From Bin75 sp965200435 (GTDB lineage Bacteria > Nitrospirota > Nitrospiria > Nitrospirales > UBA8639), in assembly GCA_965200435.1 (NCBI GenBank), contig OZ241337.1, forward strand, positions 2,480,001 through 2,544,000: DNA of 64,000 bases, given 5' to 3'. The notes beneath the pieces are model-generated. The model searched no databases. It saw only the letters and a program-made list of their open reading frames with translations, and had not been told where the DNA came from. Position numbers and translations under genes: made by a program. Below are positions 51,445-61,735 of the stretch, piece after piece; the first letter of the stretch is position 1; the number at the start of each line of letters is the position of its first letter.

Positions 51445-53037
51445 ATGTCCATCCCTCACAACCCGCGCTTAGGTTTTGATCCTCGGCCGCTCCTGCTTTC
51501 TCCGGACCTGGCGCCTTCGGAAATCAAGCGGCTGTTGTCACCGTACGGGTTCCATAATTGGAAGCAAGCCGACGCCAACTTGCAACTCATGGCCGGTGAG
51601 CCTCACAGTCGAAGGCTGCTCGCAAGTATTTTACCAGATCTTCTCCATGCCGTTTCAGTCACGGCCGACCCAGATCGAGCGCTATGCGAATGGGAGCGCT
51701 ACCTTGACGCCTGTCATGCAAGGAGTCAAGCGTTCGGATTTTTAGCGCACGCGCCATACGTCCTGCAATTGCTTTGCGTCGTATTCGGGAACAGTCCCGC
51801 GATGGCGGAAACGGTCATTCGAGACCCCATGCTGCTGTATTGGATCGAGGAAGAACGTCTCCTGAAATTTCCTCCCACGTCCAAACGTCTCAGGGCAGCC
51901 TTAGACGAAAGCCTTGATTCTGTCCGAACGTACGAACGCAAACAGGATACTCTTCGACGCTTTCACCGCCGGGAAATGCTGCGTATCGGCGCCTGGGATC
52001 TCTTCCATATCTCGTCCGTAAGGGAGACCGTTCAGTCTCTGACTCAGCTTGCGGAAATCGTGATCCATGCCGCCTATCGACTCGTGAACGAAGAACTGCG
52101 GAAACAATACGGAATTTCCTCTCAGCCGGGGACGGCAACAGAAACGGGATTTGTGGTGTTGGGGATGGGAAAGTTGGGCGGACATGAATTGAATTACAGC
52201 TCCGACGTGGATCTCATTTATTTGTTTACGTCAAGCAAAGGGCAGACACGGACCGCAAAGTATCCTGTTAGCGATGAGACATTTTTTCAGCTCATTGCAA
52301 GAGAACTGACCCGGGTCCTATCGGCTTCCACGCCGGAAGGGTGTTTGTTTCGAGTCGATTTGCGATTGCGACCGGAGGGAGCCGTCGGACCATTGGCATG
52401 GTCAAGCCGTGAAGCCGTGAAATACTACCAAACTCGTGGCAGGACCTGGGAACGGCTGGCATTGTTGAAGGCTCGCCCAATCGCGGGGCAACGATCCTTG
52501 GGACAGTCCTTTCTCAAGACAATCCGGCCGTTTATTGTGGGACCGGATGAGCAGAGGCAGCAAAACGTTGTTGAGACGGTTCGTAAACTCAGGGCACGGA
52601 CTCATCAAAAAGTTCGGCGAAGAAGGGGATATGAGCGTAACGTCAAACTCAGTCCCGGAGGAATTCGCGATATTGAATTCATCGTCCAGACGCTGCAACT
52701 CCTTCACGGTGCCGTGTATCCGCAGTTGCTCGAATCGAATACGATGACAAGTCTGGAGCATCTCCGTACCCTCGGCCTCTTACAGTCTGCCGATGGGAAA
52801 TTTCTGGAGGAAGCCTACGTATTTTTGCGCGACATCGAGCATAAACTGCAAATGGTTCACGAATTGCAAACCCATACCTTGCCGACTCAACTTTCTGAAT
52901 TAACCAAATGCGCCATCCGCATGGGTTACGCAGACCAACCTTCTTCCTCTGCGGCTGAAAAATTGCTCGCCAGCTATGAATCCGTCAAGGCCCAGGTTCA
53001 GGCCATCTCTGAGCGGGTACTGTTTTCAGCAGGCTGA
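51445..53037 (+). CDS. GlnE-like nucleotidyltransferase, N-terminal-type half
   Basis: A 530-residue protein starting at ATG 51445, 8 bases after GGGGAG. It has the GlnE core VLGMGKLGGHELNYSSDVDLIYLF with the SDVD metal pair, DLRLRPEGAVGPLAWS, and SPGGIRDIEFIVQTLQLLHG. This is about half the length of a complete GlnE (about 950 residues), so the enzyme looks split into two genes that are divergently transcribed from a 76-bp gap. The deadenylylation/adenylylation split is inferred from motif style. Confidence 0.8.
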   Translation: MSIPHNPRLGFDPRPLLLSPDLAPSEIKRLLSPYGFHNWKQADANLQLMAGEPHSRRLLASILPDLLHAVSVTADPDRALCEWERYLDACHARSQAFGFLAHAPYVLQLLCVVFGNSPAMAETVIRDPMLLYWIEEERLLKFPPTSKRLRAALDESLDSVRTYERKQDTLRRFHRREMLRIGAWDLFHISSVRETVQSLTQLAEIVIHAAYRLVNEELRKQYGISSQPGTATETGFVVLGMGKLGGHELNYSSDVDLIYLFTSSKGQTRTAKYPVSDETFFQLIARELTRVLSASTPEGCLFRVDLRLRPEGAVGPLAWSSREAVKYYQTRGRTWERLALLKARPIAGQRSLGQSFLKTIRPFIVGPDEQRQQNVVETVRKLRARTHQKVRRRRGYERNVKLSPGGIRDIEFIVQTLQLLHGAVYPQLLESNTMTSLEHLRTLGLLQSADGKFLEEAYVFLRDIEHKLQMVHELQTHTLPTQLSELTKCAIRMGYADQPSSSAAEKLLASYESVKAQVQAISERVLFSAG

Positions 53038-53154
53038 TTGCCGTGAACAGGGGGCAACGATCTTTGGTCCCTGCTTGATCTTTTCGGGAACGTGGCTATC
53101 TGGTTAGGACAACGTTCCGGCCTGAAAACGTGAAGAAGAGAGGAGTCGACAATC

Positions 53155-55749
53155 ATGGATATGAATCGTATGACGCTAAAAGTGCAAGAGGCGCTGCAAG
53201 CCGCGTCCTCTCTCGCCATGCACCGGAATCACCAGGGCATCGACGTCGAGCACGTGCTGGCGGCATTGCTGGACCAACCTGACGGGTCCGCCGGTCCGTT
53301 TCTGGAACAGACCGGGGTGTCCGGTTCCGCTGTCAAGGCCAAAGCCGAGCAACGACTGGCAAAAGTTTCACAGGTCCGTGGAACGGGAGCGGCCCCGGGA
53401 CAGCTCCATCTGACCCAACGAACGGTCACGCTTCTTTCCCACGCCGAGGATGAAAAACAGGCATTGAAAGACGAGTACATCAGCGTCGAGCATCTCTTGC
53501 TTGCCATGACGTCCCAGGACGGTGTGTTGAAAGATCTGGGGGTCACGCGCGACAAGCTATTGGCCGGCCTGCAACACGTTCGTGGGAACCAGCGAGTGAC
53601 AAGCCAGGACCCTGAGGGAACGTTTCAGGCGCTGGAAAAATATGGCCGGGATTTAACGGAGTTGGCAGGGCAGGGAAAACTGGATCCGGTCATCGGTCGC
53701 GATGAGGAAATCAGGCGGACGATTCAGATTTTATCGAGACGGACGAAAAACAACCCCGTGCTCATCGGTGAACCCGGAGTCGGAAAAACGGCCATCGTCG
53801 AAGGCTTGGCTCAACGGATCGTCAAAGGGGACGTTCCCGAAGGATTGAAACGGAAACGCGTGGTTGTCCTCGATATGGGAGCATTGGTGGCAGGAGCCAA
53901 ATTCCGTGGCGAGTTCGAGGAACGGTTGAAAGCCGTTTTGAAAGAAATTCAGTCATCGCAGGGTGACATTCTTCTGTTTATCGACGAACTGCACACGGTC
54001 GTGGGTACGGGAGCGGCAGAAGGGGCCTTGGATGCCGCTAACCTGCTCAAGCCGATGCTGGCAAGAGGAGACCTGCATCTGATCGGGGCAACGACCCTGG
54101 ATGAGTATCGCAAGCATATTGAAAAAGACGCGGCCCTCGAACGCCGTTTTCAACCCGTGTTCATCGAGCAACCATCAGTGGGAAACACGATTTCGATTCT
54201 GCGGGGACTCAAGGAACGGTATGAGGTTCATCATGGAGTCCGGATTACAGACGCTGCCTTGGTGGCAGCCGCACGGCTTTCCCATCGATACATTGGAGAT
54301 CGATTTCTTCCGGATAAGGCGATCGATCTTGTCGATGAATCCGCAGCCCGACTCCGTACGGAGATCGATAGTATGCCCGCGGAATTGGACGAAGTGTCCA
54401 GAAAAGTTCTGCAACTCGAAATTGAACGGGAAGCTCTTAAAAAAGAAAAGGACCCGGGCAGTCAGGTGCGGCTTGAAACGTTGGAACGTGAACTCAAAGA
54501 CAAGCATCGGGAATTCACCGAATTACAACAACAATGGGAAACGGAAAAAGCGGCCGTGGGGCGTCTGCAACAGATCCGGCAACATATTGAAGACTTGAAG
54601 CATCAGATTGAAAAAGCTGAACGAGAATATGATCTCAATCGCGTGGCGGAACTCCGCTATGGCACAATGCCCCGGCTGGAGCGAGAGCTCAAGGCCGAAG
54701 AAGAAAACCTCGACGGACAAAAAAGGGAGTCGCGTCTTTTGAAGGAGGAAGTCGATGAGGAAGATATTGCGGAAGTGGTCAGCCGCTGGACGGGTATTCC
54801 CATCAGCCGGCTTCTCCAAGGAGAAATGGAAAAACTTCTGCGATTGGGAGCCTTGCTTCACCGGCACGTCGTCGGACAGGATGAAGGCGTGCAAGCCGTC
54901 GCCGATGCCGTTCTCCGAGCACGATCAGGCATCAAGGACCCCAATCGGCCAATCGGATCGTTTTTATTCCTTGGCCCGACCGGTGTCGGAAAAACGGAAC
55001 TGGCTCGAGCCCTGGCCTCTACGCTTTTTGACGACGAAGCCAATCTTATACGCATTGATCTGTCGGAATATATGGAAAAACATTCCGTGGCCCGGCTCAT
55101 CGGCGCCCCACCCGGCTACGTTGGCTATGAAGAAGGTGGGCAATTGACCGAAGCCGTGAGGCGCCGCCCTTTTTGTGTCATCCTCTTGGATGAGATCGAG
55201 AAAGCCCATCATGACGTGTTCAATATTTTGCTTCAGGTGCTTGATGACGGCCGGTTAACCGATTCCCAGGGACGGAGCGTCGATTTCAAGAATACGGTCC
55301 TGATGATGACGTCGAATATCGGCAGTCAGGAAATTCTGGAAGCGCAACAACGGGAACGAACCTATGAAGCATTGCAGACTCTTGTCTTGAATGCGGTCAA
55401 GCGGCATTTTCGTCCTGGATTTCTGAACCGTATCGATGAAACCGTGGTCTTCCATCCGCTGAGCCCTGATGAAGTCGGTCAAATCGCGGACATTCAATTG
55501 GATCGATTAAGAGCCAGACTGGAGGACCGGAGAATTCGTTGGGAGGTCACTGCCGAGGCGTTAGCGAATTTAGGAACACGAGGCTATAGTTCAGCGTATG
55601 GGGCCCGGCCATTGAAGCGACTGATCCAACATGACGTCGAAACGCCCTTGTCGAAGCTTCTGGTCAAAGGAGAACTGAAAGACGGCGATGCGGTGACGGT
55701 CGATTATAAGGACGGGCAGATCGTGATCATCCCCATGATTCGGGAATAA
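53155..55749 (+). CDS. clpB: ATP-dependent chaperone ClpB
   Basis: An 864-residue disaggregase. Clp N domain (residues 1-145), first AAA+ with Walker A GEPGVGKTAIVEGL and LFIDELHTVVG, a coiled-coil middle domain around 410-525 rich in Glu/Lys/Leu (LERELKDKHREFTELQQQWE), and second AAA+ with GPTGVGKTELARALA and VILLDEIEKAHHDVFN. The VDEEDIAEVVSRWTGIPISRL linker is ClpB-type. Length fits ClpB (about 860) rather than ClpC or ClpA, and no ClpP-loop was noticed. GAGGAG precedes the ATG at reasonable distance. Confidence 0.95.
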   Translation: MDMNRMTLKVQEALQAASSLAMHRNHQGIDVEHVLAALLDQPDGSAGPFLEQTGVSGSAVKAKAEQRLAKVSQVRGTGAAPGQLHLTQRTVTLLSHAEDEKQALKDEYISVEHLLLAMTSQDGVLKDLGVTRDKLLAGLQHVRGNQRVTSQDPEGTFQALEKYGRDLTELAGQGKLDPVIGRDEEIRRTIQILSRRTKNNPVLIGEPGVGKTAIVEGLAQRIVKGDVPEGLKRKRVVVLDMGALVAGAKFRGEFEERLKAVLKEIQSSQGDILLFIDELHTVVGTGAAEGALDAANLLKPMLARGDLHLIGATTLDEYRKHIEKDAALERRFQPVFIEQPSVGNTISILRGLKERYEVHHGVRITDAALVAAARLSHRYIGDRFLPDKAIDLVDESAARLRTEIDSMPAELDEVSRKVLQLEIEREALKKEKDPGSQVRLETLERELKDKHREFTELQQQWETEKAAVGRLQQIRQHIEDLKHQIEKAEREYDLNRVAELRYGTMPRLERELKAEEENLDGQKRESRLLKEEVDEEDIAEVVSRWTGIPISRLLQGEMEKLLRLGALLHRHVVGQDEGVQAVADAVLRARSGIKDPNRPIGSFLFLGPTGVGKTELARALASTLFDDEANLIRIDLSEYMEKHSVARLIGAPPGYVGYEEGGQLTEAVRRRPFCVILLDEIEKAHHDVFNILLQVLDDGRLTDSQGRSVDFKNTVLMMTSNIGSQEILEAQQRERTYEALQTLVLNAVKRHFRPGFLNRIDETVVFHPLSPDEVGQIADIQLDRLRARLEDRRIRWEVTAEALANLGTRGYSSAYGARPLKRLIQHDVETPLSKLLVKGELKDGDAVTVDYKDGQIVIIPMIRE

Positions 55750-55776
55750 GCATCCATTCCCCCTGGATGCTTTCTT
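55750..55776 (+). terminator. Terminator after clpB
   Basis: Stem GCATCCA/TGGATGC (55750-55756 and 55764-55770) followed by TTTCTT. Modest strength. The convergent SYLF gene ends at 55793. Confidence 0.55.
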
Positions 55777-55792
55777 GTACACGCATTGGGGC

Positions 55793-56524
55793 TTATTGCG
55801 TTGCCGCCATAATGGCTTGACGAAGACCGGACGAGTGCTTGTTGCTGGCGGATTTTGTCACCAGAATATCCACGGGTCGAACTTTTTTCCCGTAATAGGC
55901 TTCATTGGAATCGTCGTCTGTATAGATGATAGATCCTTCCAATGAGAGACCCGCATAGACCCCTTTGGAACGCGAAAACGAAAGAAAATCCGCGTTCAAA
56001 TTTGCCGAAGTGGACCCCTCGGCTCCGGCTCCATAGGGTCCGGCTGCAATCGAGGCATCCCCGCCGAGTTTAAAGGACGAGGCATAGAGCTTTTCAACTG
56101 CCCCTTGGGTCATGGCCAGGATGATGACTTCCGAGGCTTCCCCCCCGAACTGAAGTCCGACGCTGAGTCCACCCAAGAGGTAAAAGGCCGGTTCGCTCCA
56201 CTCTCCCGTCTGTTCGTCCCGGGAGACCAAAACCCCACTTCCTCCATCCACGCCAATCCAGAAAGCGGCCTTCAGTTTTTGAGGAATAATCAAAAGGGCT
56301 TTGGCGTCTTTGACGTGCGTCTGAAACCAGGTCAAATTCGAGTCGTTCATGAAACCTTCAACGGTGTGTTTGGCCTTTTCGACAAGTTGTTGTTCTTCAA
56401 GGCCGTTAGCCCAGGCAGGGGTTGAACAACCACAGTACAAGAAAAGAAGTGCCGTCATCCATGGGAACAAGGATTTCTTTATGGCGTTGCCTGACTGACT
56501 TGTTTGTGTCATGGGTTTCTCCAT
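55793..56524 (-). CDS. SYLF-domain (Ysc84-like) lipid-binding protein
   Basis: A 243-residue exported protein with an N-terminal signal segment (SLFPWMTALLFLYCGCS, likely cleavage near AWA-NG). The SYLF domain from about residue 45 has AKALLIIPQKLKAAFWIGVDGGSGVLVSR, EPAFYLLGGLSVGLQFGGEASEVIILAMTQGAVEKL, and ADFLSFSRSKGVYAGLSLEGSIIYTD. In eukaryotes this domain binds phosphoinositides; bacterial roles are mostly unknown. It converges on clpB. ATG 56524 or the internal ATG at codon 5 could be the start. Confidence 0.85.
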   Translation of the reverse strand: MEKPMTQTSQSGNAIKKSLFPWMTALLFLYCGCSTPAWANGLEEQQLVEKAKHTVEGFMNDSNLTWFQTHVKDAKALLIIPQKLKAAFWIGVDGGSGVLVSRDEQTGEWSEPAFYLLGGLSVGLQFGGEASEVIILAMTQGAVEKLYASSFKLGGDASIAAGPYGAGAEGSTSANLNADFLSFSRSKGVYAGLSLEGSIIYTDDDSNEAYYGKKVRPVDILVTKSASNKHSSGLRQAIMAATQ

Positions 56525-56722
56525 CCGTCACACCACCACGGAATACAGACTTTGACCTATTGTCTCTTATTTTGGGAAAAAAGCAAGATCAATGAGAAGG
56601 CCTGGGTTGAATGAGGCTCCGGGCTTTCAGAAGAACTGCCTCGCGGGACACGTCACGTTCCATCGTAAGGCCTTGAACCGGAGAACAGCCGGTTTGTCAT
56701 TGTGCGCGGACTGTTTACAGGC

Positions 56723-57145
56723 TTACTCACCCATCACTTGAATGATGATCTCTCGAGAGCGTGGCCGTGTATCAAAATCGAGAATGACGATTTCCTGCCA
56801 GGTCCCCAAAAGCAATTGGTTGCCGGCAAAAGGGATGGTGAGCGATTGCCCTTGAATTTGGCCTCGCAAGTGACTGTGACCGTTGTTTTCTCCGGGGTTC
56901 CTGGTGTTGTGTTGCCAGGTGGCGGCTGCCGGGACTAGGGTGTCCCAAACGGTTTTGGTATCGGCGCGCAAGCCCGGTTCATCCTCGATAATGAGGACCG
57001 AAGCGGTGGTATGTTTCACGAATATCGTAACGATGCCGGCCTGTATGGAGGTGGAGGCAAGAAACTGCCGGACAGGTTCGGAAACATTCTCAATCTGCGA
57101 ATGGCCTTGCATCGAGACCGAAAACCTGTGAGTGAGGACGGGCAT
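56723..57145 (-). CDS. yjbQ: YjbQ-family secondary thiamine-phosphate synthase-like protein
   Basis: A 140-residue small protein of the YjbQ/UPF0047 family. Motifs: VTIFVKHTTASVLIIEDEPGL, AAATWQHNTRNPGENNGHSHLRGQIQGQSLTIPF and LGTWQEIVILDFDTRPRSREIIIQVMGE. The conserved His, Asp and Glu of these motifs are present. Some members replace ThiE activity in E. coli, but the physiological role is uncertain; a true thiE also exists in this window. The HD gene ends 24 bases upstream. Confidence 0.88.
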   Translation of the reverse strand: MPVLTHRFSVSMQGHSQIENVSEPVRQFLASTSIQAGIVTIFVKHTTASVLIIEDEPGLRADTKTVWDTLVPAAATWQHNTRNPGENNGHSHLRGQIQGQSLTIPFAGNQLLLGTWQEIVILDFDTRPRSREIIIQVMGE

Positions 57146-57168
57146 CGGGTTTTGTCTGCCTGTATCGT

Positions 57169-58092
57169 TTATTTGAGGGATCGAAGAAATTGTTGCTCGT
57201 GTTGTGATAATATTCCCCCCCGGGCCGCTTTGAGAATGGAATCAAAGATCCCGGAGGACGTCAATTCTCGAATGGCCTTTACCACTCTTGTGCGCAATCG
57301 GCCTTGCCGTTTTAATGAGTCAAGGTAACGAAAGGCGTTACGAAAGCTTTCGTAGGAGCGTCCATAGTAGTCTGTGCCGCGTCGACGATTGCTGTAAGCC
57401 TCCAACTGTTCGCAAGCGACAAGAATTTCTCCGAGTTCCCTGACCCATTCCGGAGACTGTGCCAGTTTCTCCGGGTAATAATAAGACAACGTCACCTGCT
57501 CCATCCACGGCAACCAGCGAATGTCCAGGCTTTCCAACAACGGTTTCACCCTTTTCAGTTGACGGCGATGACGACGGGCAAATCCCAGACGCATTTCGAC
57601 CTGTTCGCATGCCCACTTGGTGAGTGGCAGTCCTGCTTCGGCCAATGCGTCTCCGTGTGTCTTGACAAACGCCTCGGTCTCTTCGCCGTAACGCGCATGA
57701 GGGTATTGCAAACGCCATTCTGCGGGTCTCGTCGGTATATTCCGGTTACGCGCCCAGGACCATATTTTGCCAAAAAGTTGCCGGTCAAGCCCGGCTCTTC
57801 CCAAATCATGAAGCAGGCAGGCGATCTGAAATTGACGGACTCGTGAGCGTTCATATGAGAGGTGTTGGGCCACAACCGCGCTCATCTTCGCCGTTCGAAA
57901 GGCATGGGCTTTGTCATATCCTCTGATCGTGGTACGAGATTTCAGCGGGTGAGGGTAGTCATAACATTTCAGCAGCGTGCCGGCTAAGGATGGCGGAAGG
58001 AGAAGATACCTGTATGAGGATTGCAAAGGAGAAATCGCTCGAGAGGTTGATCCCATGGCCAGAAAACTGTCGATAGAATAACCAGTGAACAT
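57169..58092 (-). CDS. HD-domain phosphohydrolase-like protein
   Basis: A 307-residue protein with an HD motif in HLSYERSRVRQFQIACLLHDLGRAGL (His, then HD), around residues 75-105, and further His/Asp/Arg residues (KTHGDALAEAGLPLTKWACEQVEMR). The HD-GYP-specific GYP sequence is absent. Members of the broad HD family hydrolyse nucleotides or cyclic dinucleotides; the substrate here is unknown. Start: first ATG at 58092; MGSTSRA at codon 13 is an alternative. It lies upstream of yjbQ on the same strand with a 24-base gap and is divergent from the AsmA-like gene. Confidence 0.75.
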   Translation of the reverse strand: MFTGYSIDSFLAMGSTSRAISPLQSSYRYLLLPPSLAGTLLKCYDYPHPLKSRTTIRGYDKAHAFRTAKMSAVVAQHLSYERSRVRQFQIACLLHDLGRAGLDRQLFGKIWSWARNRNIPTRPAEWRLQYPHARYGEETEAFVKTHGDALAEAGLPLTKWACEQVEMRLGFARRHRRQLKRVKPLLESLDIRWLPWMEQVTLSYYYPEKLAQSPEWVRELGEILVACEQLEAYSNRRRGTDYYGRSYESFRNAFRYLDSLKRQGRLRTRVVKAIRELTSSGIFDSILKAARGGILSQHEQQFLRSLK

Positions 58093-58161
58093 TCGTTAGA
58101 ATGGGGAAAGACCATAACGGTGAAATCCGCAGACTGTCAAGAAACGTTCGCGTGACGACGT

Positions 58162-61100
58162 TTGAGCCAAAGCCACGTCGTTGAGAAACGCCCATCGGTG
58201 CCCTCCCCCCGCAGGATTCGTGTGAAAAAATCCGGAAATGAATACATGGCTCCCAATCGCAAACGTCTGATTGCCAGCCTGTTTCTCGTCATGATTCTCT
58301 GCATTGCGGGTGTCGTCTACGTTGCGACGTTCCACATGAAGGATCTACAACGAATGGTTCGTGAGCTTGTCGCAGAGTCCTTCGGAGACCACGTTGTGAT
58401 CGAACAAATACAGGTACGGTTTTTCCCGTATCCCCAGTTGGACCTGATGAACGTCAGTCTCATTGACCCAAGACACGGTGTGCAGATTTTTCGCGCTTCG
58501 CACATTCAACTGGATGTCAGTTTCTTGTCATTGTTGCAGGATACGCCCATGCCGAATGCCTTGTTCATTCAGGGTGCGTTTATTTATGTTACACGAAACG
58601 AAAAAGGAGAGTGGAACTATCTGAACTTTTTTCAACGAGAAGCAGCCGGCCAAGTGGGAATAGGAGCCTGGCTTTCGGGGCGTTCCTTACAATTAACGAA
58701 CGGATCAATTCATTTGGAAGATCGGTACCAGCGCGAATCCGCGTTCATCCTCCAAGCGGAAGAAGTGGAATTGCAAGTGGAGCAACTCGTGCTGGATGGC
58801 TCCGCGGAGATTTTTCTTTCCGCACGGTTGTCCGAACAGGAGACGGGCGCCATGATCTCTTCCTACGGGACCATTCGGCATATCGGCGGGTTCTTGGCGG
58901 CCGAATCAACGGTCCGGTCTCACATTTCCCCTCAAGTTGATCTTCACGCCCGCATGGATCTTGACCGGCAAACTCTTCTGCAACTGGCTGACCTGTTTAA
59001 CGTACGAGAGGTCCCGACCGGATTGCAGGGTCGAACCAAGGTCCAGGGGCAAATTCATTTTGCTCCTGGCCTTGAGGGATATGATGTGGACGTGTCCGAT
59101 CTTTCGGTCCTGACTGACAGCATTGACCTCAATGCTCAACTGAGCGTGATGGGTTTATTGCGGCCGGAGCCTCCGACCTTCTCGGGTCAATGGACGAATG
59201 CTCCCGTCGCGATTCAACATGTCCTGCAATTGTTGCCTGCAGGCTTCATCTCATCGGAACTGTCCGATGCCATTCATCACGAAACCATCAAAGGAAAAAT
59301 CCAGACGATTTCAGCGTCTTTTGCCGGTTCTCCTGACAAGGAAGCCGGATATTCCCTGACGGGAACGTTTCACGTTTCGGAAGGAGCTGTGGATTTCGGA
59401 CCCAAGCCGGAAAAAATTGAAGAGATCACGTGTACCATTCATGTCCAGCCCAAGCAGATTCGGTGGTCGGATTTTCATGGCCAATATGAGCAAATTCCCT
59501 TGACTCAAGGCGAAGGGATGATTGTTTTTGCCGACCAGGGGCCTTGGTTGACGGCAGAATTCGGAGGGAAGGTGTCCTCAAAAAAGCTCGTCGACCTCAT
59601 GAAGCCCATGCTTCCATGGAACGCTTCACGGAATTCGAGAGAATCCTTGCAGGGCAAAGCGGGCAAGGGATTGCTGACCGTGCGATTGGCCGGACCCCTC
59701 AACACCCCTCAGGGGATAATCTTCCAGAGCGCCGAATATCATCCTGAACAGATCACCATACAACTCCCGGGAGTCCCGGACCCGCTGACCCGAATAGAGG
59801 GTCGCCTTGTCTTGTCTCAAGAAGATCTCCGCTTTGAGAACGTGAGAGGCCTGTATGGACAAAGCGATTTTCACATCGAAGGGAAAATGAAATTTGAAGA
59901 AGAACTGTACCTTGAGGAGGTAAGAATTCAGGGCCATTTCAGCGACAACGATCTCTTCGGTCTCTTTCCCAACCAAGTCTCCTCAGCGCAAAAGATGATT
60001 TCCGGCGAAGCGGATTATATCATCATCGTCAACGGCAATCTCCACGATCACACCATGCGAGGAAGAATGGCCCTGCAAGGGATGGAAATTCTTCTGCCGG
60101 GCATCCTGCGCAAAGCTCCGGCTCTTGCCGGCAATCTGGATTTTCACGTTCGGGCAGGCAGTGATGATCGCTTCACGTTTGAACGCATGGTCCTGACTCT
60201 TCCCTCCGTACGCTTCGCGGGGAAGGGAGATTTTTATTACGGTCAAACATTGACCTTCAATGCCTCGCTGACGGCTGAACCGATACGCTTTGCGTCGTTG
60301 CCGCCGGAGCTTGAATTATTTGATAAAACGATTTCCTCCGGGACACTGGAGGGGGAACTGAATTTCCAGGGAGAGGGGAATGATTGGAGGTCATGGAATA
60401 AATCAGGGTGGGTGACGTTAACGGATGGAGTCATCCAAGTCGAAGGGGGCGACTCACTGATTTCTCAGGTCACCATTCAGGTGACACTGAACGGACATAC
60501 GGCTGAATTGAAGCGGTTTCTATGGAATTTCGAGGAAAACCCGATTCAAGCCATGGGAATCATCCGAACGTGGGACAGTAAGCCGAACATGAACCTGGCA
60601 CTCACTGCGCCTCAATTCAATATCGATCGTTTCTTACAGAAAGACCAAGGGTCTCCTTTCCGGGACTTTTTGGAAACAATCGCCCAAACGGCTAAAGTCG
60701 CAGGAACGTTGAGGTTTGGCCGGGCATCGTACCGCAACCTGAATGTTCAGAACCTAACCGGTCGATTGCGAATCGAGAACGGCATCATTCACGTTGATCG
60801 TCTTCGGGGAACAGCCGACAAGGGAACCATTCAAGGACGCCTTTTCATGCATCTGCCTGTTCAGCAACCTGCTACGATTCAAACGTGGTTTAAGGTACAC
60901 GCGCTTCCCATGTTGACCTTGCAACGAGCTTTTTTTGATGAAGAAACACTCAAGAAACGCAAACAATTGATAACGGGTCTGCTGTCCGTGGAAGGCACGC
61001 TGCAAGGAAACGGCAAAAATCCTCACGGCGTGCTCCCAACCCTTAAGGGAACGCTGAAATTCTCAATCGTCGATGGCCGTATCAAAAGAGGCGTCGTGAT

Positions 61101-61638
61101 TCCCAAGATCTTGGCTCTCATGAACCTGCCGGGCATGTTGCAGGGAACGGTTGACCTTGAGAAAGACGGCTATCCTTTTGATCGACAAAGCGGAACTGTT
61201 TCTGTGGCCGATGGCCGGATTGTTTCGAAAGACATTGTCATTGACGGACCGATCTTGAAAATGACGGCTGCCGGGCAGTATGACTTGGGGAACGATGACT
61301 TGGATGTCGTGGTCGTCGCCAGCCCGCTCAGTCCGTATTTTGAGCTTCTTCAAAAAATTCCATTAGTCCATCTCTTGTTTGACGGTGAAGAACGGGGGGT
61401 TGACCTGGTCATGTTTTCGGTCAAAGGCCCGCTTCATGCTGCGACGATCGAACCGATGACGGTGGAATCGGTGGCATTCGGATTAACGGGATTTGCCAAA
61501 CTGGCCTTATCGATTCTGAAAAATACGCTCACGTTGCCACAGAAATTACTGTTCCTGGGGGAAGAGACAGCCCCCGATTCCGAATCGATTCCTCCCACGG
61601 AGGAAGAGTCCACAGATTCATTCATCGAAAGTTACTGA
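58162..61638 (+). CDS. AsmA-family large envelope protein
   Basis: A protein of 1130-1158 residues. One transmembrane helix near residues 35-55 (LIASLFLVMILCIAGVVYVAT) precedes a very long, beta-rich periplasmic region, the AsmA/TamB/YhdP layout. Repeating blocks of LDLMNVSLID, ITIQLPG, GRLVLSQEDLRFENVRGLYG and the C-terminal GLTGFAKLALSILKNTLTLP are in that style. AsmA-like proteins are believed to form lipid-transport bridges between the membranes. The frame starts at TTG 58162; ATG 58246 (MAPNRKRLIASL) is the likelier start but neither has a strong ribosome site. YhdP versus AsmA was not resolved. Confidence 0.8.
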   Translation: MSQSHVVEKRPSVPSPRRIRVKKSGNEYMAPNRKRLIASLFLVMILCIAGVVYVATFHMKDLQRMVRELVAESFGDHVVIEQIQVRFFPYPQLDLMNVSLIDPRHGVQIFRASHIQLDVSFLSLLQDTPMPNALFIQGAFIYVTRNEKGEWNYLNFFQREAAGQVGIGAWLSGRSLQLTNGSIHLEDRYQRESAFILQAEEVELQVEQLVLDGSAEIFLSARLSEQETGAMISSYGTIRHIGGFLAAESTVRSHISPQVDLHARMDLDRQTLLQLADLFNVREVPTGLQGRTKVQGQIHFAPGLEGYDVDVSDLSVLTDSIDLNAQLSVMGLLRPEPPTFSGQWTNAPVAIQHVLQLLPAGFISSELSDAIHHETIKGKIQTISASFAGSPDKEAGYSLTGTFHVSEGAVDFGPKPEKIEEITCTIHVQPKQIRWSDFHGQYEQIPLTQGEGMIVFADQGPWLTAEFGGKVSSKKLVDLMKPMLPWNASRNSRESLQGKAGKGLLTVRLAGPLNTPQGIIFQSAEYHPEQITIQLPGVPDPLTRIEGRLVLSQEDLRFENVRGLYGQSDFHIEGKMKFEEELYLEEVRIQGHFSDNDLFGLFPNQVSSAQKMISGEADYIIIVNGNLHDHTMRGRMALQGMEILLPGILRKAPALAGNLDFHVRAGSDDRFTFERMVLTLPSVRFAGKGDFYYGQTLTFNASLTAEPIRFASLPPELELFDKTISSGTLEGELNFQGEGNDWRSWNKSGWVTLTDGVIQVEGGDSLISQVTIQVTLNGHTAELKRFLWNFEENPIQAMGIIRTWDSKPNMNLALTAPQFNIDRFLQKDQGSPFRDFLETIAQTAKVAGTLRFGRASYRNLNVQNLTGRLRIENGIIHVDRLRGTADKGTIQGRLFMHLPVQQPATIQTWFKVHALPMLTLQRAFFDEETLKKRKQLITGLLSVEGTLQGNGKNPHGVLPTLKGTLKFSIVDGRIKRGVVIPKILALMNLPGMLQGTVDLEKDGYPFDRQSGTVSVADGRIVSKDIVIDGPILKMTAAGQYDLGNDDLDVVVVASPLSPYFELLQKIPLVHLLFDGEERGVDLVMFSVKGPLHAATIEPMTVESVAFGLTGFAKLALSILKNTLTLPQKLLFLGEETAPDSESIPPTEEESTDSFIESY

Positions 61639-61735
61639 GTGTTTGAACCGTTGCGCATGATGGGCCTTTCCTTCGCGGCTTCCCAACAGGCTGAAAGGCG
61701 GAAAAGGCGGTTCTCTGATTTCCTTTGCAGACGAC

